From assembly GCF_963677945.1 (NCBI RefSeq), contig NZ_OY782578.1, positions 868,001-932,000 on the forward strand: DNA of 64,000 bases, given 5' to 3'. Below are positions 23,812 to 32,069 of the stretch, piece by piece. Below the pieces are notes generated by a model that saw nothing but the letters and a program-made list of their open reading frames with translations, ran no database searches and had not been told where the DNA came from. Source of the DNA: an uncultured Bacteroides sp. GTDB taxonomy: Bacteria > Bacteroidota > Bacteroidia > Bacteroidales > Bacteroidaceae. A program made the translations under genes and the position numbers. The stretch's first letter is position 1. Every line of letters starts with the position of its first letter.

Positions 23812-24028
23812 GGATGAAAAGGAAAAGACCTACCAATTAGGAATGGAAGATAGATATGGAGCTTTAGCAATATCTCTTTGGTATGAAGCAGATAAACCCT
23901 GTAGTCTTACATTCCTAAAGGCGAAAACAGAGGGCCTTATTATTATTGAGTTGACTAACACCGAGCTTGTAAATAAGATTCTTACTAGAACAGGTTGCAA
24001 GGTTTTTATAAAAAATTCTAAATACTAA
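23804..24028 (+). CDS. Small early phage protein
   Basis: 74 residues starting at MDKDEKEKTY inside the end of the preceding gene. Mixed alpha/beta sequence (YGALAISLWYEADKP, LTFLKAKTEGLIIIEL). Function unknown; early-operon location suggests a role in takeover, regulation or transposition accessory functions. Confidence 0.45.
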   Translation: MDKDEKEKTYQLGMEDRYGALAISLWYEADKPCSLTFLKAKTEGLIIIELTNTELVNKILTRTGCKVFIKNSKY

Positions 24029-24033
24029 CAATC

Positions 24034-24213
24034 ATGCGAGAAATGACTTTCAAAGAAACAGTAATCGCTCTAGCGATGATTTTTGCATCAATGTTCTGTC
24101 TGGAACATGCCGATTCTGAGAAATTCTCTTATCAACTTGTTCTTGGACTTGCTTTAATTATTGCTGATGCTATTTACACAGCAATCAAGACTAAGACGTT
24201 CACAAAGAAATAA
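24034..24213 (+). CDS. 59-residue membrane peptide
   Basis: Small frame MREMTFKETVIALAMIFASM continuing with a second hydrophobic stretch LVLGLALIIADAIYTA and a lysine-rich end. Two transmembrane helices are likely. It begins 5 bases after the preceding stop, in the early operon. Could be an exclusion or early membrane protein; unknown. Confidence 0.45.
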   Translation: MREMTFKETVIALAMIFASMFCLEHADSEKFSYQLVLGLALIIADAIYTAIKTKTFTKK

Positions 24214-24241
24214 TAGTTATACAATTTATTTTTATAAAACC

Positions 24242-24275
24242 AAAACTCTTTCAGTTTGCGAAAATAGAAAGAGTT
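24242..24275 (+). other. Hairpin upstream of the tRNA-like element
   Basis: aaactctttc and gaaagagtt pair around a 13-base loop that contains tttgcg. It could terminate or attenuate early transcription before the transposase region; no T tract follows. Confidence 0.4.
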
Positions 24276-24283
24276 GCAAACAA

Positions 24284-24382
24284 GGGGTTTAGCTCAATGG
24301 ATAGAGCAATTCATTAATGCAGGGAAATGATTTGGGCGAATGTACTAATGAAAAATGATGGCGGTTCGATTCCGCAAACCTC
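24284..24382 (+). ncRNA. tRNA-like cloverleaf with expanded anticodon loop
   Basis: The acceptor arms ggggttt (24284-24290) and aaacctc (24376-24382) pair over 7 positions. The D arm gctc-aatggata-gagc (24292-24307) and the T arm gcgg-ttcgatt-ccgc (24361-24375) are canonical. In the anticodon position a stem attca/tgaaa encloses a 35-base loop instead of 7, itself extended by tta/taa pairing. No anticodon can be read. It ends 20 bases before the MuA start. It could be a phage tRNA with an insertion or a tRNA mimic. Confidence 0.6.
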
Positions 24383-24402
24383 ACAATTCAATAAATCAAG
24401 TT

Positions 24403-26463
24403 ATGGAATACTTCAATAACATACTATGTATATCTCAGGTAGATTTAATTCGCAATGATGCGGGAGAAGATCAGCCTAGCGATGCAATTATGAGCGAAAG
24501 CAACTATAAGAAGTTAGCTTCCGGCAATCATAGCAGAGAAAAGATAAATGTAGTTCGTCCTGGTAAGGGCCTTGGCTGTTATGCACTTGTAGAAGTTGCA
24601 AGCTTACCGGAACGCTTTCTCCAAAAAGTAAACGCTAAGTATCCAAATAAAGGAATAAACATGATCCTTAGAAAATGGTTCGATGAACATTACTATCCAG
24701 ATGCAGATGCACGTTGTCATTACAGTACCTTCCGATTCGACAACGGCAAGCAAATCCCACCCGACAAACAAACTGAATATGTTATCAATGCAAGTGTGTT
24801 GAACGCTGTTATCGACTTATTCAACGATAAGAAGATAATGAAGCGCTCTATGGGTGGACGCATTAAGTGGGACGAAATGACTGAGGCGGTTACTTACTAT
24901 CAGGAGAAGTACGAACATACATTGCCCGAAAACCCTGCACGATTTAAAGAAAAAGTGCTGCAATATCAAAGTGGTGGCTACAATGCTTTAATCAGTAAGA
25001 AGTTTAGGAATCAGAATACCCGTAAGGTATCTGTTAAGACTGAACAATTGATTCTTTCTATTGCTGCATTACCCACTAACCCATTTAATAACACTGTGCA
25101 TGACCTATATATGCAGTTTGTATATGGAGAAATTGATATTTGCGATCCTTCAACCGGCGAGCTCTTTAATCCTGATGATTTTTGCGATAAAGAGGGCAAA
25201 CCTATTGAGTTAAGTGAGGCTACCATTACCAATTATCTTAATCAACCAAAGAATAAGATACTACTTGGTAATATGCGCAATTCTCCATGGGACTTTAATA
25301 ATGCATACCGTCCTCACCATCACCGACACAGTCCCTTCTTCTCATTCAGTAAGATATCTCTGGATGATAGAGACTTACCTAGAAGAACTCATAACGGTGT
25401 ATCGGTGAAAGCTTACTACTCTTATGATGTTACTAGCGGTTGTGTTATTGGTTATGCATATAACCGATTAAAAACGAAAGATCTATTTATCGACTGTATA
25501 CGTAATATGTTCCGCACTATTGCACGCAATAATTGGTGTATGCCTGCACAGGCCGAAGTTGAGCACCACCTTGTTAACAATTATAAAGATGGTTTAATGA
25601 AAGCGGGTATTGTTTTTCCATTTGTGCGTTGGTGTAATCCGGGCAACTCTCAGGAGAAACGAGCAGAGCACGGCAATAGAGCTAAAAAGTACTCAGTAGA
25701 AAAGAATAATCACGTAGGAATTGGCCGTTGGTACCTTAAGAATGAAGCTAATAGGCCTAAGAACGAGAAGATCTTCGATGAAGAGAACAATAATTATAAG
25801 GAAAAAACATACTCTTTCGATGAACTTGTAGCCGATGATATTGCTGATATCAATGAATTTAATAACATGTTGCATCCTAATCAGAAACTTTTCCCTGGAA
25901 TGACTCGTTGGAATGTACTTTGTGAAAACATGAATCCTGAACTTAAACCAATTGATAAGGCTTTATTGTATCGCTATATAGGTGATAAAAAGCAAGTAAC
26001 AATATACAGAAGTCAATATTTACATTGTTGTAACTTGAAATTCCATCTTTCTTCTCCTGAAATTATGGATATGTTAGAACCTAATAATTTTGTGGTTGAT
26101 GCTTACTATTTACCGGACGAAAACGGTGATGTTGACGAAGTCTTCATTTATCAGAATGATGATTACGTAGATTGTTGCTCTCTGATTGATCCGTACAATG
26201 AAGCTACTTTCGAACAAACGTCAAAAGATGTTGAATCATACACCAATCAGGCTAAGTATATTTCTCAGTTCGATAAGATGGTTAAAGACGAGAAGATCCA
26301 GAAGGTAGTTATCATTAAGAAAGAGGAAACCGAAGCTATTAATAATGTAGTGGCCAAAATCGTTGATATAGATATCCCTTTAGCAGAAATTGAAGAGGAT
26401 ATTGATTATAGTCAATACATGAACCCTGAGTATATGAAGAGCCTAGCTCAAGAGTCATTATAA
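24403..26463 (+). CDS. Mu-type transposase (MuA homologue)
   Basis: 686 residues from MEYFNNILC (24403); the 16 in-frame residues upstream overlap the tRNA-like T arm. An N-terminal DNA-binding half precedes the RNase H-like core at about 310-480: SKISLDDRDLPRR (first acidic residue), YYSYDVTSGCVIGYAYN, AEVEHHLVNN and NSQEKRAEHGNRAKKYS (third acidic residue). The second catalytic position appears to be Glu rather than Asp. A C-terminal beta-barrel and acidic tail follow, the tail suited to contact MuB. It catalyses replicative transposition. Confidence 0.92.
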   Translation: MEYFNNILCISQVDLIRNDAGEDQPSDAIMSESNYKKLASGNHSREKINVVRPGKGLGCYALVEVASLPERFLQKVNAKYPNKGINMILRKWFDEHYYPDADARCHYSTFRFDNGKQIPPDKQTEYVINASVLNAVIDLFNDKKIMKRSMGGRIKWDEMTEAVTYYQEKYEHTLPENPARFKEKVLQYQSGGYNALISKKFRNQNTRKVSVKTEQLILSIAALPTNPFNNTVHDLYMQFVYGEIDICDPSTGELFNPDDFCDKEGKPIELSEATITNYLNQPKNKILLGNMRNSPWDFNNAYRPHHHRHSPFFSFSKISLDDRDLPRRTHNGVSVKAYYSYDVTSGCVIGYAYNRLKTKDLFIDCIRNMFRTIARNNWCMPAQAEVEHHLVNNYKDGLMKAGIVFPFVRWCNPGNSQEKRAEHGNRAKKYSVEKNNHVGIGRWYLKNEANRPKNEKIFDEENNNYKEKTYSFDELVADDIADINEFNNMLHPNQKLFPGMTRWNVLCENMNPELKPIDKALLYRYIGDKKQVTIYRSQYLHCCNLKFHLSSPEIMDMLEPNNFVVDAYYLPDENGDVDEVFIYQNDDYVDCCSLIDPYNEATFEQTSKDVESYTNQAKYISQFDKMVKDEKIQKVVIIKKEETEAINNVVAKIVDIDIPLAEIEEDIDYSQYMNPEYMKSLAQESL

Positions 26464-26497
26464 TAACATTTAAATAACATTCAAATAAATCATTATT

Positions 26498-27376
26498 ATG
26501 GAATTAAACAATTTAGTAAAGCAACGCATCATTGATGCAATTATTGAGAATCGCCCCAATTATACAAGCGACAATAAACATGCCGTTGCGCTTGGAATTA
26601 ATCCTTCTGTTTACAATGCTATTAAGAAGGGGAATGTAGATAAGCAATTGAGTGATTCTTCATTTATTAGTATTGCCCGCCGCCTTGGTGTTAGTCTTAA
26701 AAATGAGATTCCCTGGCATGCTGCCGAGACTCCGACTTTTGTTTTCGTGACAAAGCAATTGGAGATGTGCCAAAACAGTAGTCTTAGCGGTTTGCTTTGT
26801 GATGTTCCCAATATAGGGAAAACGTTCACCGCGAAAGCTTTTGTTAAATCTCATAAGAATGCTGTATATGTAGATTGCGGACAGGTTAAAACAAAAATGC
26901 GTATGATTCGCTACATCGCGAAAGAATTTGGAATTAACAGTAACGGCAGGTACGCAGATGTTTATGATGATCTTGTTTACTACCTCCGCAGCATTGAACG
27001 ACCTATTATTATCCTTGACGAAGCAGGAGATATGAACTACGAAACATTTGCAGAGTTGAAAGCTCTTTGGAATGCCACTGACCGTTGTTGCGGATGGTAT
27101 ATGATGGGGGCCAATGGATTGAAAAAGAAGATCCGTCTTGGTATGGAACGTGAGACTAACTCTTACGAGGAAATGTTCAGCCGATACGGAGATAAGTACA
27201 ATCGTGTTACTCCTGAGGATGAAAAGGAACGCAATACCTTCCTCAAAGCTCAGGCTGCTATTGTAGCAAAAATAAACGCTCCTACAGGTACTAACATTAA
27301 TAAGATAGTTAATCAATCGGAAGGAAGATTGCGCAGAGTGTACACCGAAATAGAGAAACTTGTAATGGGGGCTTAG
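26498..27376 (+). CDS. MuB-like AAA ATPase, transposition target protein
   Basis: 292 residues. An N-terminal helix-turn-helix (about 1-60) precedes an AAA+ core with Walker A DVPNIGKTFTAK near 110 and Walker B IIILDEAGDM near 167. The glycine normally opening Walker A is Asp. It follows MuA by 34 bases, as in Mu. It should bind target DNA, stimulate MuA and enforce target immunity. Confidence 0.88.
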   Translation: MELNNLVKQRIIDAIIENRPNYTSDNKHAVALGINPSVYNAIKKGNVDKQLSDSSFISIARRLGVSLKNEIPWHAAETPTFVFVTKQLEMCQNSSLSGLLCDVPNIGKTFTAKAFVKSHKNAVYVDCGQVKTKMRMIRYIAKEFGINSNGRYADVYDDLVYYLRSIERPIIILDEAGDMNYETFAELKALWNATDRCCGWYMMGANGLKKKIRLGMERETNSYEEMFSRYGDKYNRVTPEDEKERNTFLKAQAAIVAKINAPTGTNINKIVNQSEGRLRRVYTEIEKLVMGA

Positions 27377-27378
27377 TA

Positions 27379-28047
27379 ATGGAAGAAACACAAAAAAAGA
27401 AACGACAAAAACGCGCTTACTCACCATCTGAAATTTTGAAAATGAAAATACCCTATATGAATTTTACCGGAGAATGGCAAAAAGCATTTGGCCAACCTGC
27501 TCCAACGGGGCTTTGGATAATATGGGGTAAAAGTGGCAACGGTAAAAGTGCATTTACAATGAAGCTTGCAAAGCATCTCTGCGAATTTGGAAATGTATTT
27601 TATAATAGTCTGGAAGAAGATATCCGCTTTTCATTTCAAAAAAATATTGCCCGTAATAAGATGGAGGAGGTAGACGGGAAGTTCAAGACTTTAAAACTTT
27701 CGATTGATGAATTAGATGCACGCATGAGTGATAAGCGGAAAGAAGATATTTATATAATAGATAGCTTTCAGGCCGCAAAGCTCAACACTAAGATGTATAC
27801 AGAGCTTGCAGAGAAGCATCCGGATAAGCTAATAATATTTGTCTCTCGCGCAGATGGAAACTTACCAAAGGGACGCGGAGCTGAAAACTTAATGTGGGAT
27901 GCTGACGTGAAGATATGGGTTGAAGGTTTTAGGGCTATATGTAAAGGACGTTTCCAACCAGAGCCTGGTAACTATTTTACCATCTGGCCTGAGGGAGCTG
28001 CTAAATATTGGGGTGGTAAAACACCCGATACGGAAAACGTAGATTAA
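27379..28047 (+). CDS. RecA-fold P-loop ATPase of Mu-like phage
   Basis: 222 residues starting 2 bases after the MuB-like stop. Basic N-terminus (KKKRQKRAYSP), then WIIWGKSGNGKSAFTMKLAK (Walker A) and EDIYIIDSFQ (Walker B), with LIIFVSRADG near the sensor position. The layout is that of DnaB/RadA-like ATPases without a DNA-binding tail. Its tight coupling with MuA and MuB suggests a role in transposition or recruitment of host replication; that is inference. Confidence 0.65.
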   Translation: MEETQKKKRQKRAYSPSEILKMKIPYMNFTGEWQKAFGQPAPTGLWIIWGKSGNGKSAFTMKLAKHLCEFGNVFYNSLEEDIRFSFQKNIARNKMEEVDGKFKTLKLSIDELDARMSDKRKEDIYIIDSFQAAKLNTKMYTELAEKHPDKLIIFVSRADGNLPKGRGAENLMWDADVKIWVEGFRAICKGRFQPEPGNYFTIWPEGAAKYWGGKTPDTENVD

Positions 28048-28060
28048 AACAGTTTATATC

Positions 28061-28492
28061 ATGACAGCAAAAATTAAAAAACCAATAACTCCCGCTCTTA
28101 TAAGGAAGTTACATTCTATCTATAGTAAGAACAATATAGGTGTAGAAGATAAAAAGTTTCTTCTGCTCAATCTAACCGAAGGACGTACAGATAGTACTAA
28201 GGACTTAACCTACAGTGAAGCAGTTTATTTATCCGGCTTCCTTAATGGAAGAAACGGAGTATCAGAGAAGCCAATCACTGCGAGCGAAAGAGAGATTAAG
28301 AAGCGAAGATCTGGAGCCTTAAGTCGCATGCAGAAGATAGGTGTTGATACAACATCATGGCACAGTATTAATACTTTCTGCTGCGACAAAAGGATAATGG
28401 GTAAACCTTTCTATAATCTTACCCCTGAGGAATTGCTTATGTTAATTAAAAAGCTGGAAGCCATGATAAACAAAATAATTGAAAATAAATGA
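28061..28492 (+). CDS. GemA/gp16-like regulatory protein
   Basis: 143 residues. ALIRKLHSIYSKNNI at the N-terminus, SSK/STKDLT in the middle and a C-terminal LTPEELLMLIKKLEAMINK match the gp16/GemA family of Mu-like phages (DUF1018), which modulates host supercoiling and early gene expression. Basic and helical. It overlaps the next gene by 4 bases (ATGA). Confidence 0.7.
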   Translation: MTAKIKKPITPALIRKLHSIYSKNNIGVEDKKFLLLNLTEGRTDSTKDLTYSEAVYLSGFLNGRNGVSEKPITASEREIKKRRSGALSRMQKIGVDTTSWHSINTFCCDKRIMGKPFYNLTPEELLMLIKKLEAMINKIIENK

Positions 28493-28707
28493 ATGAGATA
28501 GAAAGGAAAATAGCCCGAAGGGAATTTTTATTATCCCGCCACAACACAATAACAAATAGATTAGACGAAATTACCGATCGGTTATTCGATGACAATGTTC
28601 CGGTTCGTGAGTTCGAAAATCTTAAAACAGAGCACGATAATCTAAATGTAGAGATTGTAAATGTTGAGAACGAATTAAAATATGTCTTTAAAATCAATAT
28701 AAAGTAA
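28489..28707 (+). CDS. Small coiled-coil phage protein
   Basis: 72 residues, overlapping the GemA-like stop. Almost entirely helical with heptad spacing (MNEIERKIARREFLLSRH and NLKTEHDNLNVEIVNVENEL). No family recognised. Operon position suggests an accessory early function. Confidence 0.5.
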   Translation: MNEIERKIARREFLLSRHNTITNRLDEITDRLFDDNVPVREFENLKTEHDNLNVEIVNVENELKYVFKINIK

Positions 28708-28709
28708 AA

Positions 28710-28967
28710 ATGAAAAAAACAAAATTTGAATTGGAATGTGAGCAATGTTGCTCAGAGTGCATTAAAAATAGTATGGATATATGCAATCTTCATGGACACA
28801 ATAGAGACGAAGTGGAGCTTGCTAGGTGTGGCGTTTGTGGAGAGATCTATTGTACAGAAGAGGCCGAAACAGAGAATAACATCTGCGCCTCATGTTTGTC
28901 TCTTATCTCTAGGAATATTGATGCAAACAACGAAATCGTTGAACCGAACCTTTTTAAACGTAGATAG
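28710..28967 (+). CDS. Small cysteine-rich zinc-binding protein
   Basis: 85 residues with paired cysteines CEQCCSEC, CGVCGEIYC and CASC plus a histidine pair (LHGHN), sufficient for one or two zinc sites. It follows the previous stop by 2 bases. A longer frame in another phase covers the same DNA but lacks this composition. Function unknown. Confidence 0.5.
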   Translation: MKKTKFELECEQCCSECIKNSMDICNLHGHNRDEVELARCGVCGEIYCTEEAETENNICASCLSLISRNIDANNEIVEPNLFKRR

Positions 28968-28968
28968 T

Positions 28969-29097
28969 ATGAAGAAGATTATTAAGGTTCTTAGAACAAG
29001 AGTAGTTCCATTTCCTGACGGATCTTATTGGGATGTCAAAGATGTATTGATTATCGGTGCTGCTATTTCGGCATTTGTGTTTTTTAAAAGTAAATAA
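28969..29097 (+). CDS. 42-residue membrane peptide
   Basis: MKKIIKVLRTRVVPFPDGSY followed by a single hydrophobic helix (VLIIGAAISAFVFF) and a lysine tail. Begins one base after the zinc-protein stop codon. Likely a small inner-membrane phage peptide of unknown role. Confidence 0.4.
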   Translation: MKKIIKVLRTRVVPFPDGSYWDVKDVLIIGAAISAFVFFKSK

Positions 29098-29146
29098 AAT
29101 ATATCGTTTTCCTGATGTCAGGAAGATGGTTCAAAACTAAACAGAA

Positions 29147-29407
29147 ATGAGCTATATAGATAATACAAGGAGATCACTTAATTCTCCATACGAAATAACA
29201 GTATGCATAACTAAAGAAGAATGCAAAGTATTGCTTCCATTTATAGAGAAAGCATGTAAAGAAGTCAAGTTAAAATATGATAAGTATGAAGATATTCATG
29301 AAAGTGGAGAGGCTACAGAGAGACAAGAATCTATGCGCCAAAGATTTTTTGATAAGCTTTCCGGCTTAGAAAACCTACTATCATCTATTCATACAATTTT
29401 AAAATAA
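29147..29407 (+). CDS. Hypothetical helical phage protein
   Basis: 86 residues, no signal. KEECKVLLPFIEKACKEVKL and a C-terminal FFDKLSGLENLLSSIH suggest a helical bundle. In series with the radical SAM gene 6 bases downstream, so the two may be functionally linked. Not recognised. Confidence 0.45.
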   Translation: MSYIDNTRRSLNSPYEITVCITKEECKVLLPFIEKACKEVKLKYDKYEDIHESGEATERQESMRQRFFDKLSGLENLLSSIHTILK

Positions 29408-29413
29408 CCAGAT

Positions 29414-30223
29414 ATGAAAAATTTTAAAGGTAAAGCAATATATAATCCTAGCGGAAAGGCAGGCGAATATAGTTATTGGGCTTGTAATTTTTATGTTGGT
29501 TGTTCCAACGGGTGTACTTACTGTTATCTGAGAAAGGGTATTGGTAAAGCAGTTCTTGGAGGCGACCATCCAACACTAAAAAAGTGTTTCAAGGACGAAA
29601 AAGACGCCTTGCAAATATTTAAAAAAGAGTTGCTGGCTAATATTGATGAATTGCGTAAACATGGTATATTCTTCACTTTTACAAGTGATCCGATGTTGCC
29701 TGAAACTATTTCATTAACCTTTGATGCTATTGATATATGCCTTAAACACAATATTCCCGTAAAGGTTTTAACTAAGCAATCAGATTGGTGGAATATGTGG
29801 TATTCCCGAGCTAATATATTTGTTGATAAACAACATCTTGTTGCTTTTGGATTCACATTGACAGGCCATGACGAATTGGAACCTAATGCAAGTACGAATA
29901 TGAAGCGTCTTTCAGCAATGGCAAAGCTTCATAAAGCCGGGTTTAAGACTTGGGCTTCGATCGAACCCATTATTGACATACCGTCAAGCCTTGCAATGAT
30001 CAACTTATCACATGGCTTTTGTGATCTTTACAAGATAGGTTTAGAATCAGGAAGGCGTTATCCAAAACTAGACATTGAAATATTCGTCGAAATGGTGAAT
30101 ACAATGTATTCCGATTGCCTAATTTACTTCAAGGATACTTTATTGAAGCAAGCCGGGATCGAACGTTCAGATTTGCCTTCTAATTGTGTTGATCGTGATT
30201 ATAATATATTCAAAACTAACTAA
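29414..30223 (+). CDS. Phage-encoded radical SAM protein, SPL-like
   Basis: 269 residues. The cluster motif is CSNGCTYCYL (Cys-x3-Cys-x2-Cys) near residue 29, preceded by NPSGKAGEYSYWACNFYVG. TSDPMLPETISLTFDAI, VKVLTKQS, GFTLTGHDELEPN and WASIEPIID follow the usual strand order of spore-photoproduct-lyase-like radical SAM enzymes and of the phage Gp37/Gp68 group. The substrate is unknown; DNA or tRNA base chemistry is a reasonable guess. It is in the early operon and preceded by a small gene. Confidence 0.75.
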   Translation: MKNFKGKAIYNPSGKAGEYSYWACNFYVGCSNGCTYCYLRKGIGKAVLGGDHPTLKKCFKDEKDALQIFKKELLANIDELRKHGIFFTFTSDPMLPETISLTFDAIDICLKHNIPVKVLTKQSDWWNMWYSRANIFVDKQHLVAFGFTLTGHDELEPNASTNMKRLSAMAKLHKAGFKTWASIEPIIDIPSSLAMINLSHGFCDLYKIGLESGRRYPKLDIEIFVEMVNTMYSDCLIYFKDTLLKQAGIERSDLPSNCVDRDYNIFKTN

Positions 30224-30266
30224 AATTGAAACTTACATATTTTTTAATTTAAAATAAACAAAAAAC

Positions 30267-30914
30267 ATGGACATTAAAAATTTCACTCCGGAAGAAAAAG
30301 CAGAGCTAAAAAAACAGCTAGATGCAGAAGAAAGAGAACAGGTTAAAAAAGTAGAAGACGATAGATCTACTTATAAGAATTTGAAAGAAGAATTTGTTTT
30401 AAGAAACTTCACTATCCTTGAAAGCCTTTCAAGACAAATGCAGGAAGTTAAACAACGAATCTTCCAGGACAGCGAAGTTCTTGTTAATATGAAGAATGCA
30501 CTGTTTAATGTGAAGGGAAATCGTCAGACGGATACATTTACATCTGAAAGTGGTAAGTATTCCATCAAGTTAGGAAACCGCACCTACGAGGGTTGGGATG
30601 ATTCTGTAGAGATCGGAATTGAGAAGGTGCAAAACTTTATCCGGTCAATGGCTAAAGATGATAATAGCGCTGCATTGGTAGATACTGTCATGAGACTTCT
30701 TGCTAAGGATCGAAAAGGATCGTTGAAAGCAAATAAGGTTATTGAATTGGAACAATTGGCTCTTAAAACTCAAAATCCTGAATTCCTTGAAGGAATTAAG
30801 ATCATTAAGGATGCTTACCGTCCATCGCCTTCATGTACTTTCATCGAGGTTCGTTATAAAGACGAAAATGGAAAAGAAAAGACACTTCCTCTTTCCATAT
30901 CTTCAATAGAATAA
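30267..30914 (+). CDS. DUF3164 family Mu-like phage protein
   Basis: 215 residues. The acidic helical N-terminus (FTPEEKAELKKQLDAEERE) and a central SGKYSIKLGNRTYEGWDDS match DUF3164, a conserved early protein of Mu-like phages. The N-terminal half is a long coiled coil. The role is not established; neighbours suggest replication or transposition support. Confidence 0.75.
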   Translation: MDIKNFTPEEKAELKKQLDAEEREQVKKVEDDRSTYKNLKEEFVLRNFTILESLSRQMQEVKQRIFQDSEVLVNMKNALFNVKGNRQTDTFTSESGKYSIKLGNRTYEGWDDSVEIGIEKVQNFIRSMAKDDNSAALVDTVMRLLAKDRKGSLKANKVIELEQLALKTQNPEFLEGIKIIKDAYRPSPSCTFIEVRYKDENGKEKTLPLSISSIE

Positions 30915-30961
30915 TGGAATTCTATTTCGAAGCAATTTATTAACTCAAAAACAAAAACAAA

Positions 30962-31438
30962 ATGATGAACTCTTGGTTTGTATGTAAAATTCGTTACGAA
31001 AAAGTAATGGAAAACGGAATTAATAAAAAGGTAACAGAGCCTTATTTGGTTGACGCCCTAAGTTTCACAGAAGCGGAAGCCCGCATAATTGAAGAGATAA
31101 CACCATTTATATCGGGAGCATTTACTGTATCTAGGGTTGATCCTGCTAAAATTAGTGAGCTGTTTTATGACGAAACAGGAGATCGTTGGTTCAAATGTAA
31201 ACTACAATTCGTTACTCTTGATAAGAAAAGCGGTGCAGAGAAGAAAATTTATACCTATGTGCTTGTTCAGGCAGGAGACCTTCGCGAGGCAATTAAAAAT
31301 CTTGATAAAGGAATGAAGGGAACTATGGCCGACTACGTTATCGCATCTGTATCCGAAACAGCAATAATGGATGTTTACCCATACACTCCAGAACCGGAAG
31401 CTAAACCCGAGTTTCCACAAGCAGGCGAAACGGTATGA
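30962..31438 (+). CDS. DUF4494 domain protein
   Basis: 158 residues. NSWFVCKIRYEKVMENG, EPYLVDALSFTEAEARI and a second half repeating WFKCKLQFVTLDKKSG match DUF4494, common in Bacteroidetes phages and mobile elements. The two halves look like an internal repeat of one alpha/beta unit. Overlaps the HAD gene by 4 bases. Function unknown. Confidence 0.75.
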   Translation: MMNSWFVCKIRYEKVMENGINKKVTEPYLVDALSFTEAEARIIEEITPFISGAFTVSRVDPAKISELFYDETGDRWFKCKLQFVTLDKKSGAEKKIYTYVLVQAGDLREAIKNLDKGMKGTMADYVIASVSETAIMDVYPYTPEPEAKPEFPQAGETV

Positions 31439-31812
31439 TTATAGCAGTAGATTTTGACGGGACTCTCCATACAGGAGAGTTCCCCGCTATAGGAGAACCG
31501 GCTAAAGATGTTGCAGAGTATATGCAGAAGCTACACGAAGATGGTCATTATATTATTATATGGACCTGCCGTTGTGATCAGAAGCTAGTCGAGGCTATTA
31601 ATTGGCTAATTGATAACAATATTCCTTTCAACCGGATTAACGACCATTGCCCGGAACATGCAGGACAATATCCTACCAATCCGCGCAAAGTATATGCACA
31701 TCTTTATGTTGATGATCGTCAAGTAGGGCCGCTTCCTTCCTGGAGAGACATTTACATGTATGCTTCTAAAGTCGAAATGGAATATCAGAGTCGCAAACTT
31801 TTTAAAGAATAA
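31435..31812 (+). CDS. HAD-family phosphatase, BT_0820-like
   Basis: 125 residues. HAD motif I is AVDFDGTLHTGEFP, motif II lies in IIIWTCRC, and the acidic motif is LYVDDRQVG. The compact size without a cap domain matches the BT_0820-like hydrolases of Bacteroides. It should dephosphorylate a small substrate, perhaps a nucleotide. Coupled to the DUF4494 gene. Confidence 0.8.
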   Translation: MIIAVDFDGTLHTGEFPAIGEPAKDVAEYMQKLHEDGHYIIIWTCRCDQKLVEAINWLIDNNIPFNRINDHCPEHAGQYPTNPRKVYAHLYVDDRQVGPLPSWRDIYMYASKVEMEYQSRKLFKE

Positions 31813-31815
31813 AAA

Positions 31816-32013
31816 ATGGATCAAGTAAGTCAACAGAAAATTATTAAAGCTGGATTTACTATCATCCGTACGGATGATACACCAAGCTTCAGAATTAAGC
31901 ATAAAACGAAAGATGTACTTTCATGGGTAACTCTCGAAAAATTTACCACGAAAGCAGCAAGAGACCGAAAGTTTAATGAGTTGCTAATTGAACCAATGAT
32001 AATAGCAGATTAA
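31816..32013 (+). CDS. Small hypothetical phage protein
   Basis: 65 residues starting 3 bases after the HAD gene. AGFTIIRTDDTPSFRIKHK and WVTLEKFTTKAARDRKFNEL suggest a small alpha/beta fold. No family recognised. Confidence 0.5.
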   Translation: MDQVSQQKIIKAGFTIIRTDDTPSFRIKHKTKDVLSWVTLEKFTTKAARDRKFNELLIEPMIIAD

Positions 32014-32033
32014 TTTAACCAGAGATTAATATA

Positions 32034-32062
32034 CAGCCTTGGGCGGCTTTGTAAAACCCACA
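32034..32062 (+). other. Structured intergenic motif 5' of the Tad2-like gene
   Basis: Overlapping pairings agcc/ggct and tggg/ccca can be drawn in the 28 bases before the gene start. The order ggcgg, then tgtaaaaccca, resembles the motif at 32560-32594 on the other side of the gene. Confidence 0.35.
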
Positions 32063-32069
32063 ATATTAA

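Noticed and set aside
24284-24382. Ordinary functional tRNA gene
   Set aside because: No 7-base anticodon loop can be drawn, so no amino-acid identity can be assigned. Kept as a tRNA-like element only.
26660-27427. 255-codon minus-strand frame opposite the MuB-like gene
   Set aside because: It is a full shadow of a clear AAA ATPase gene, has cysteine/serine-rich improbable composition and no neighbours in its direction.
28726-29097. 123-codon frame overlapping the cysteine-rich gene
   Set aside because: The overlapping frame at 28710-28967 has organised CxxC pairs and tight spacing with its upstream neighbour. Only the last 42 codons of this frame (from 28969) look real.
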